From: Alitta virens
Lineage: Eukaryota; Annelida; Polychaeta; Phyllodocida; Nereididae
DNA length: 64,000 bases
Assembly (NCBI GenBank): GCA_932294295.1
Contig: OW028585.1
Location: forward strand, 23,434,313-23,498,312
Direction: 5' to 3'
Notes under the pieces: generated by a model
Database searches by the model: none
What the model saw: only the letters and a program-made list of their open reading frames with translations
Told to the model about the DNA's origin: nothing
In this document: positions 53,000-64,000 of the stretch, one piece after another
How the letters are laid out: each line of letters opens with the position of its first letter
Position numbering within the stretch: position 1 is the stretch's first letter
Program-made: the position numbers and the translations under genes

Positions 53000-55527
53000 A
53001 CATGTGCTCACTTCAGAGAGGAAAGTTGGAGGAAAAAAAACAAAAAAGGATTTTTTATGGTGACATTTAGATAGAACTGGAGAAGATAGAATGAGGTAGG
53101 CCACGGCACGCTTGAGGCCCAAACAGCGGCATGCATAGACACACAAATTTGAAGTTGCTCACTTATATATATATATATATAGATAATTAGCTATTATAAA
53201 GTAATTAGGCAGGAGTCAAGTCCATTGCTGGTGGCCAGATCAAAAATAAGTAGAGTACCATGGTGCATTTGAGGCAATTAGTTAAAGGAAAAGCTATAAC
53301 AGCCCGTCCTCAGGCAATTAAGGGTGAAAGGGCTAGCATACCATTTCTTTCCATGCCAGTAATGAAATTTTAGAGCCTAAATGACAATGTGATGGGCATG
53401 TAGACTCTTTACGCCATCTGCTGTACTATGAGCCATATTCTGAGGAACACTTATTAGTCAATTTCTCACTACAGCTCTGTGATACTTATACTGGTCATAA
53501 TCTCATGCCAACTGTCTGTTTTCACTGCTTTTATTGTCTGTTTTTTTTTTTACATTTGTAATCATGTGATATTACTTGCATGTATGTCTTCTCAACTGGA
53601 GGCTAATGAAAAATAAATAAAAATAAAATGTGAGATTTGCTATCAATGGAATAACAAAATTTCAGATATCAAGCATAAGAATTACAAACACAAGTAATTG
53701 TTCATAATTATATATATTTTTAAAATTTTATACATGAAACTGTACAAAAAATACAAACATTCCTATGTATTTGCAGCCATGGCAAACCATATAGCCCCCA
53801 AAACATTTGAGGCAATTAGTTTAAAAGGAGGAAAAGCTAATTCAATTGTGTTACATTATAATAACCCATTTAACAGGTCAAATTTTGGCTGGCTGTTGAT
53901 TTTTTATGTACAAAATCCTTCAATACAAGAAATTATATAAATAATTAGGAACTATTACACATTCAAATGAATTTTATGGAACACCAATCCAAAATAAATT
54001 AAAATTGACATTAAGCTATGAAACTATGACAATAAATTCTGTCAATACCTTTATTTTATTTTTTGCAAATTCAAGATAATAGTATTTCATTCTATATCAA
54101 AATTGCATTATATCATTTGGCTTCTTTTTAATTTTCACATAAAACAGACACCTGCGTCCACCATACATATTAAAATTGCTCTGCCAAGTTTTAGCTAGCA
54201 TCAAAATAGTAATATGCAGTGAGTTTATTATTGATGCATTTTAAGATCATTCCCATTTTTGGTCAGCAGTTTAACAGAATACAAACATCCTGTACACATT
54301 TATCTGCAAAGCTGCAAGAGTGCCACAGAAACAATAACCAGTAATCAGCCCTTTTTGACCATAGAAAGAGCAACGTAACAAAAAGAGTCTCCTTCTTGAT
54401 TCCTCCATTCAATTCCAAGAGCAGAAGCACGTCTTATGTTTAAATCCTAAAATCTCATTTTTCTGCTGATTCAATAAAGGATTCACAAGCAAACTGGTGT
54501 CAATGTTTGAAAAACTAAAGGCAGTTAGCTGCTCTATAAACTCAAGTCATTTAAGGAAAAAAGGACCAAAAAAAGGCGAGTGTCATTTGACTGCACAAGA
54601 TACGAAGTAACATCATTTGGTATCGGTTTCTTCAGTGAGGTAAACAATTAAAATGCATAGCACCGGAATAATTATTATCCACAAGAAATAGTTTTATATA
54701 TCAATAAATTACAAACAGTAAGAAACAACAGCCTGAAATAAATTCTCATAAACAACTCAAAAGCAACATTTGAATGAATCAGACTTTCCCTACTTCAAAA
54801 TGGAGCTGGCATTTAAATTTGCTGTAAATTAAAAATGCAAAATTGAGTGCGTTATGAATTTCTTCATTTGTTAAAGTTTATGGTGACTATGGATGGTGAC
54901 AGGATTGTGTTACATACACATTACAATCAAATAATTCTATTAGTTTCTATTGTTCATAAAATAATGAATAAAAATCTTTTCATTAGTTACTTTCAACAAT
55001 AAAATCATCATATGACCAAGCATACCAATCACCACTCCAGAAAATTAACCAGACTAAATTATTATATAATTTCCAGACTTAGATTTTGAAATTGTAGTGT
55101 GCTTCTTTACATAACAAATGGTATAACAAATTTAAAATAGCAAAACAAACAATATGCCGGACATTTAGGTTTTGACACATGTTTCTTTATATAAATACAG
55201 CCCAAACCTTCCACAAATCTTGAAGCAAATACCATATCAAATGGCAAAGGGCACTTTAAACAAATCAACACATTTTATATTATACCTTTCCAGTACTTTA
55301 TAGACACTTCCTTAACTGTTTCAGATCTTTGTAGAGGGCTATTAATCCAAAACCATGAATATCTACTCTGGTGATAACAATATCTTCAAGGCTCAAGCAT
55401 ATATTCTAATGTCTGACACAGTATTATGACTGCAAATCCCAAGTGGCCTAGTAACGAAAGTTGTAAATATGAAAAAAAACGAATGACAATTCAGATGAAA
55501 ATTTAAAACATTATGGAGCAGCAAGTA
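53000..55527. other. AT-rich non-coding region downstream of UBE2F
   Basis: Contains a TA repeat near 53165-53180 and short duplicated words (TTTGAGGCAATTAGTT at 53267 and 53806). It should include the UBE2F 3' untranslated region on the minus strand. No other gene seen. Confidence 0.5.
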
Positions 55528-58609
<3,082 letters not shown>

Positions 58610-58786
58610 TATCTGCAAACAAAGTAACAAGATTTAGCATTTGATTAGTATAGTTGTACTTCTAACCAAGACAAAATAGTCATCTAATATTGCTGGTTTG
58701 CAGAATTGATGGGTCAGATCACAAGAGGCAGAAATAATGAGACCATAAAAATTGCAGTCAATCAGTGCTTTAACTAGCATTATTAC

Positions 58787-59094
58787 CAGGGCTGTACACC
58801 TGTATCTTCAAAACGATACGCTACGTATCATGATACGTATCATTAAACTATGTCTTTCAGAACAAATAAAAAATTTTTTATATTATAACCTTGTGCTTCA
58901 TCAATTCATGTAAGTAGAGTCAGAGGATATTTTCCTTTCCTTTGAAGGCACTCAAACCATCTTGGCAGCACATATGTTTTTTGCCAAAAACGCTGTTCCT
59001 CATATCGTTTAAGTGTATCGTTAGTATTAAAAAACTGTTATTGTTATCTTTGTAACAGTGCAAACGGTATAACGAGAACGGGTGTACAGCTATA
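58787..59094. mobile_element. 308-bp hAT-like MITE upstream of the UBE2F start exon
   Basis: Begins CAGGGCTGTACACCTGT and ends with the inverted form of TATAGCTGTACACCCGT. Flanked on both sides by the identical 8 bp ATTATTAC, the target-duplication length of hAT elements. It lies in the intron upstream of the ATG-bearing UBE2F exon. Confidence 0.85.
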
Positions 59095-59370
59095 ATTATT
59101 ACTATGTCAGTCATAACTACTCATTAGCAATATGACTTCACTGCATTGTACACGCTAAGTACTGCTGATAACATCAAAATCTTACAAAACGAGTCAGTGA
59201 ATAACAATAACCAAGTGCTGACTATTGACTAAACTGTTCATTTCACAACAAATTTCATTAAAATTTAGCTCATGCTTATCATTATAAACATGACTCATGC
59301 CTAAGAAAAATTGAGATTATCTATAAACTCGATCACAGAGGTAAATTCCAAGTGTTGGATCCGATTTTAC

Positions 59371-59412
59371 CTCTTTAAGTTTTGTAGTTGAACTTGCACT
59401 GCTCGTAACCAT
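59371..59412 (-). CDS. Possible upstream coding exon of UBE2F
   Basis: An ATG at 59412 opens MVTSSASSTTKLKE and stops before GAG|GTAAAA. The next exon begins at 58612 in the same phase, which would extend the protein N-terminus by 15 residues. A CAG precedes the ATG, so this may be an internal exon or just 5' leader. The family start favours the downstream ATG. Confidence 0.35.
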
Positions 59413-61614
59413 TACTGCAGAAATGTAATGATATTATAGAGCAACCAATACCATAAAGCATGCAACACGACACCAGTTCAATGGTGCCAATATAATAACA
59501 ATTAACTGTATTGTACAACAATGCATAAATGTTGTTGTGATACACTTATCATCACCTGATCATTGCACATGCAGATTAGACGTTTTTGTTTTTCTCAGAG
59601 TCTCAATCTAATTTTTTTTAAGTAAGCCTTTTATTTAAATTTTTAATTTTTCTCCAGTGTGTTAATAACATGAAAGACACAACAAATAACATACTAACTT
59701 ATAAAGTTGTGTTTTCATTATGAAAACGTTCACCTTTTCAGGCGAGTGAAAAATTTGTTTTGTATTGACTCAGATATAACTCTCTGACTAAATAATATCC
59801 AGACGATATATATATATCGGTTACCAACCTCAAATACTCACTCTATTCTGTGAATTCCCGTCAGTTTCCTCAGTTAAAACGTGTGACAAACGACTATATC
59901 TTGTATCTTTGTGGCTGTGACTTCCGAACTACTGAAAATGCTGTCATTTCTGGACAGGAAGTTGTTAGATTCACAGTTCCATAGATCAATGAGAATAAAC
60001 TGAATTTTAGACCAATGGACATTTATGGCTTTGATAATATTCATTCAATTGGTTTGGAGATTTAATAAAAAGAGTGAAAATTAGTGGCGTCTAGGTAATA
60101 TTTGGATGTTTTTAGTTCATTAAAATTTTCGTTGTGTTAAGCCACCAGTGTACATAAAATGCGGGCGGATACAAAGAGCGGGACAGGTATGACCAAGGAT
60201 CCGGGGGGGGGGGGGGGGGGGGCAGATGGGCATGATGAGTTATTGTTGTCACTTGGTCGGTATTGTTGGCGTTAATTGGGGTCAGAGCCTCTCATTTGGT
60301 TGCTGTCTCACTCTTTCGTACTCTTGTATTTTTTTAATATTTTAATTTGTCTCACAACATAGAGAACCAGATTAAATCTGGTTGAAGGGACATAAAGTCT
60401 CACTCAAACCATGATTCGACATACATGCATGCAAATTTGCACAATCAGCGAACACATTGAAATGCCAAGTCTCGCATCCGGCGTGACTCGTGAGTCTCAC
60501 TCATTGAGCGAATTCGATATTGAAACTCTCGCAAAACTAGTGTAACTTGGCACGTGCGTGCCTAGCAGGATGCTCTTGTAACTTCCTTGTTCTAGAAGAA
60601 CAGGTCGAGTGACTGGTGCGAGTGTTAGTTAAATAAACACCAGGGGGCCTGGGGAGGCAGGGGAGCTATTGAATGTTTACGACTGGTTGTGCTATGTTCC
60701 GTTTACTCCGGCAAAAGTCGGGAGTACGGAGGTCGAGTAAATTGTCCCACGGCCACGTGACTTCTCGTTCCGGCCAACTCGAGCCGGTGTTCACATTAAA
60801 ACTCTCGCGACCCGAGTCACTCCAATTTCTGTCGAAAGACGGCGCTTGTCCGGTGCGTAGCACCGGTCTTTCTGATAACTCACGCGAAGCATCAAGGGAT
60901 AAAGTAAAAAATTGATCGTTGATTAAGCGTCGCAACGCCGTTACAATGCTTGTTCAGTCCCATTTATTTCGTTACAACACTTGTTCAGTGCTTTTCACGG
61001 AAATAGTACCTTGTGTAGTAGGTTGAATTCCATGGTAAAGTTGTTCAATTTCACGACGTTAGTAGAGTTAAAAGTCAAAATAAATCGTCTGAATTAATTT
61101 TACAGTGAGTGGCTTCTTGGAAGAAAAGAATAAGGCATAGTAATCGCACTACTTTGTATGCAGACAACGCGCGGAAGCATTTCCCTCTCCGATTCTGGGG
61201 GAGCGGCAAATCAGTTATGAGAAAGGCCGGTGCTTTGCACCGGATCGTAGCGCCTTACCGAAGAAAACGGAGTCACTCGAGTCACCCGTGTAACTTAATC
61301 GAATACGCTCATTTAGTTGCTGTCTCACTCCTCGAGCCGCGCCTCTGGACTTTTATTCATATTTTAATTTGACTTGCATGGACCAAAACAACTTTAAAAA
61401 TTCCATATACACTGTGTGTAGACACAACGAATCATTTTTGACAAATGCAGCAGTTAGTGGAAGACAACGGGGACAACTATACATAATATTACATATATAT
61501 AAACACAATACAACTCAAACCCGTTGTTCCGCTACTGGTGCCCCGCGCCTTATAAACGCTCCCGGTTCATTTCCGTCAGCAATTGGAGCAGCTGTCAAAT
61601 CAGTCAAAACAGTC
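59413..61614. promoter_or_regulatory. Divergent intergenic region between UBE2F and VPS25
   Basis: Both genes read away from this 2.2 kb stretch, so it should hold both promoters. A CpG-richer segment at about 60470-61330 includes a CACGTG E-box (60754-60759). A 20-G run lies at 60203-60222. The word CTCATTTGGTTGCTGTCTCA near 60292 recurs with one change near 61309, marking a direct duplication of about 65 bp. Confidence 0.5.
60841..61253. repeat. Inverted repeat of two short hairpins
   Basis: Left arm 60841-60880 and right arm 61214-61253 are inverted copies of GGCGC..GTCCGGTGC...GCACCGG.CTTTCT.ATAACT. Each arm also contains its own small hairpin CCGGTGC/GCACCGG around three bases. Function unknown; it lies in the presumed promoter region. 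Confidence 0.75.
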
Positions 61615-61661
61615 ATGACGTTTGAGTGGCCCTGGCAGTACACATTTCCTCCATTCTTCAC
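61615..61661 (+). CDS. VPS25: VPS25 first exon, copy 1
   Basis: Encodes MTFEWPWQYTFPPFF and the first two bases of the next codon, followed by GTATGT. This is the N-terminus of VPS25 (human: FEWPWQYRFPPFF), the ESCRT-II subunit that binds ESCRT-III during multivesicular-body sorting. Phase joins exactly to the exon at 63820. The intron would be 2.16 kb and contains the fold-back arrays and a second copy of this exon. The conserved QY makes this the better candidate for the working first exon. Confidence 0.9.
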
Positions 61662-61785
61662 GTATGTATTGTGCAGTAGTAGCTACCGTATCTGCTACAT
61701 TATTGTCCCTGGAAAATACTACGAGAGACGCGTGTGCACGTGCAACATATGTACAGTCATAGAGATATCTCTATGTGTACAGAAT

Positions 61786-62230
61786 ACGGGTGGCGGACGA
61801 AACGGCTACACGCGAAAACGGCTACACCCAAAACGTCAACAACCATATTCGGGCCATAACCAAAACGTCGACAGGTTCAATAAGCCTTAACCATAACGTC
61901 TACAGTGCCTTTTCCCGCTGACCATGATACCAAAACGGCTACAGCCACATAGACCAAAAGTTGGCAAAACGTCAACAGACCAAAATGTCTACAGACCATA
62001 TGAAATGGCAGATGGCGCTGATCGTAGCTTCTTGAAAGTGAAGCCGTTTTGGTGTATGAAAGTGTAACCATTTTTGACTTCTAATTTATGGCTGTTTTGG
62101 ACCTATAGCTTGTAGCTGTTTTGGCATAACTGTTGAAGTTTTGGTCATCTGTTCATTGTAGCCGTTTTGGGAATGCCATTAAATTTTGTAGCCTTTTTTG
62201 CACGTCGCATATTTGCCACATTTAATTAAA
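61786..62230. repeat. Fold-back array 1 of AACGTCTACA-type words
   Basis: The left half contains many copies of words such as AAAACGTCTACAG, AAACGGCTACA and AAAACGTCAACA; the right half contains the inverted forms (TGTAGCCGTTTTGG, GTAGCTGTTTTGG). The centre is near 62000. A mosaic, not a simple tandem repeat. Confidence 0.85.
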
Positions 62231-62400
62231 AGTACATTGTACCACGCTTAATTGCTATTTAGTCATTAACCCTTTGCATGGGTGACATGCTCTGAACAAA
62301 TTTTAACTGCTTCATGCATGCATGTACATTTTATTGCAATACAAGCCTGAAAAATCAGTTGGTGCGTTATGATTTTCGGTAGGTGGTATATGCATAGTCT
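62231..62400. other. Spacer between fold-back arrays
   Basis: AT-rich sequence with no repeat words or gene seen. Confidence 0.4.
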
Positions 62401-62975
62401 ATATTGGGTGGCAGACTAAACGGCTACGCGCAAAAACGTCAACACCCAAAACGTCTACAACCATAACGTCAACACTCAAAACGGCTAACGACTATAACCA
62501 AAACGTCTACACCAATATTCGGGGATATAATCAAATAGGCAACATGCTTTTGCTTTTTCAGTACTTAACCATAACGTCTACAGGGCTTTTTCCCCGTTAA
62601 CAATGATACCAAAACGGCTACAGCCAAATTGCCAAAATGTCTACAGACCAAAACGTCTACAGACCAAAACGTCTACCGACCAAAACGTCTACAGACCTTG
62701 TAAAATAACTGTTAGCTAGTGTTGATCTGCCCCTTGTTGTCATCATAGAAAGTGTACACGTGTTGGTGTATGAACGTGTAGCCGTTTTGGACATAGAATT
62801 TATGGCTATATCCATTTTGGGCATCTTGTAGACATAGCTTGTAGCCGTTTTGATATAGCCATGTTGACATTTTGGTCATCTGTTCATTGTAACCGGTCTG
62901 GTTGTAGCCGTTTTGGGAATAACACAATTTTATAGCCGTTTTCGCATGTAGCCGTTTTGACTGGCATTCGTCTAT
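62401..62975. repeat. Fold-back array 2 of the same word family
   Basis: Starts GGGTGGCAGACTAAACGGCT, close to the start of array 1 (GGGTGGCGGACGAAACGGCT), with direct words up to about 62695 and inverted words (TGTAGCCGTTTTGG) to 62960. A second copy of the same element type, with expanded ACCAAAACGTCTAC units at 62645-62695. Confidence 0.85.
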
Positions 62976-63009
62976 ATTCACTCCAAACAACCAGCTGCCA
63001 TTGCTGAAA

Positions 63010-63710
63010 TAGACGGTAACGAGTCAATTCGTCGACATGCAAAATCGTCTACAGCCAATTCGTTGACAACCGTTTCGACATTTCGTTGACATGAGGACGA
63101 CAAATTCGTTGACAATCAACACCCTCTGCCCGACCATCTCGTTGACAGAAAATCGTAGCTATACCAATTGAAATCTCAACGAGTTGGTTCTGCTAACTCG
63201 TTGACACAGATGTTGCCCGGCTGTCGGTCTCCCCTTGCCCCCCTCTATCGCGGTTTTATGGTATTATCTCCGTAAATACTTGGAGTACAGAAATGTTATG
63301 GACATCATTTTATATATCTCACGCATACCGCTGTGGTAGCTTTATTAAACCGTGAATTCCTGGAGTCTTGTTTGTCGATAAAATGGTCATTGGGCAGATT
63401 ACCTCTCAACGAGTTTGCATTAATATGTCAACGAGATGATAATGACCTCTCAACAAGTTGGTTGTTGTGGTCAAAAGTTTGTCAACGACTTTGTGTCAAA
63501 ACAGTCATGACGTTTGAGTGGCCCTGGCATTCCACATTTCCTCCATTCTTCACGTATGTATTGTGCAGTAGTCGCTACCGTTGCTGCTACATAATTGTAG
63601 CTGGAAATACTGAGAAAAATTTATACAAGTTGGTTTGTCAACGAATTTGTACCAGGCCGTTAATGTGTCAACGACTTGGCATGTCAACGAATTTGCGTGT
63701 CGACAAAATG
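63010..63710. repeat. Fold-back array 3 of GTCAACGA-type words, enclosing an exon copy
   Basis: The left half carries TTCGTTGACA-type words (63020-63210); the right half carries the inverted TGTCAACGA words (63405-63700). The right half is interrupted by a segment of about 120 bp (63493-63613) that is a copy of the VPS25 first exon with its flanks. Confidence 0.8.
63507..63553 (+). CDS. VPS25 first exon, copy 2 (duplicate)
   Basis: Encodes MTFEWPWHSTFPPFF plus two bases before GTATGT. Identical to copy 1 except that QY is HS. The duplicated block also includes the sequence before the ATG (GTCAAAACAGTC) and about 60 bp of intron. Splicing to 63820 would work in phase (266-bp intron). It could be an alternative first exon or an inert capture by the surrounding fold-back element. 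Confidence 0.6.
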
Positions 63711-63819
63711 ACCTGTATTCGAATAGACACTTCCTTGTAAATATAAGATCATCTAATTATTTAACAAATGGAAATACATAATTTGTCCTTTTTAACAAAT
63801 AAATTCATTTGTTTTTCAG

Positions 63820-64000
63820 GCTACAACCTAATGTTGAAACAAGAAAGAAACAACTTGATGCCTGGTGCTCGTTAGTTTTAGCGTACTATGCACATCACAA
63901 GAAGTACAGCATAGATGTAGTGGAGTCTCTAAGCTCGGAATTGTTTTTGAATAAATCCATAAACAGAAAACTTAATAGTGAATCTGTTTATGTTATACTC
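63820..64000 (+). CDS. VPS25: VPS25 second exon, cut by the window end
   Basis: It follows a TTTTTCAG acceptor and continues VPS25: LQPNVETRKKQLDAWCSLVL (human LQPNVDTRQKQLAAWCSLVL), AYYAHHKKYSIDVVES and LFLNKSINRKLNSESVYVIL. This is the start of the first winged-helix domain. The rest of the gene lies beyond the window. Confidence 0.93.

Noticed and set aside
53698..53940. 80-codon frame in AT-rich DNA
   Set aside because: Composition matches random AT-rich sequence and there is no motif or splice support.
61786..62975. CRISPR-like array
   Set aside because: Repeat words are short, irregularly spaced and change orientation at a centre, and the surroundings are clearly animal DNA.

Overview
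The window looks like genomic DNA of an invertebrate animal. Two conserved animal genes with spliceosomal introns sit at the right end: UBE2F (NEDD8-conjugating E2, minus strand, complete, 184 codons) and, divergently, the start of VPS25 (ESCRT-II). I cannot name the phylum; an early-branching animal such as a sponge or cnidarian is possible but not shown. Most of the rest is mobile DNA, much of it nested.

Region 1 (1 to about 13 kb) is the right-hand part of a Polinton/Maverick (adintovirus-like) endogenous DNA virus. A minus-strand block reads rightmost first: PC4-like protein, three tandem paralogous proteins with SOCS-box-like C-termini, a dUTPase-deoxynucleoside kinase fusion, an unknown protein, a small basic/hydrophobic virion-type protein and an unknown conserved protein. 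A plus-strand block holds an unknown acidic protein, a retroviral-type integrase and a packaging ATPase. Capsid, protease and polymerase genes are not seen here and may lie left of the window. Two of the SOCS-like genes and the ATPase carry single breaks.

Region 2 (13 to 28.7 kb) holds two PC4-like segments, a proline-rich ORF, a 1.5 kb satellite of 33- and 42-bp units, a two-exon gene for a secreted Thr-rich protein, and a decayed protein-primed DNA polymerase B (PolB) on the minus strand. An intron of the PolB pseudogene contains a 6 kb Gmr1-like Ty3/gypsy element whose integrase precedes its reverse transcriptase and whose primer site is of the tRNA-Pro type. The PolB N-terminus lies inverted on the plus strand at 28.1 to 28.7 kb.

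Region 3 (29.5 to 33.1 kb) is a decayed PIF/Harbinger transposon with a MADF-type gene and a DDE transposase.

Region 4 (33.2 to 52.9 kb) is a hAT fragment split by an 18.3 kb LTR element. That element has 3.0 kb LTRs, a CTAT target duplication and a primer site directly after the left LTR. It carries two small related tail-anchored proteins, a broken gag with zinc knuckle and a class-I-fusion-like envelope gene, but no visible pol. Its left LTR holds a 4.5 kb DNA transposon whose empty site is preserved in the right LTR.

Region 5 (52.9 to 64 kb) is host DNA with UBE2F, small intronic MITEs, a divergent intergenic region and VPS25. The VPS25 first exon is present twice, the second copy embedded in a fold-back repeat array.
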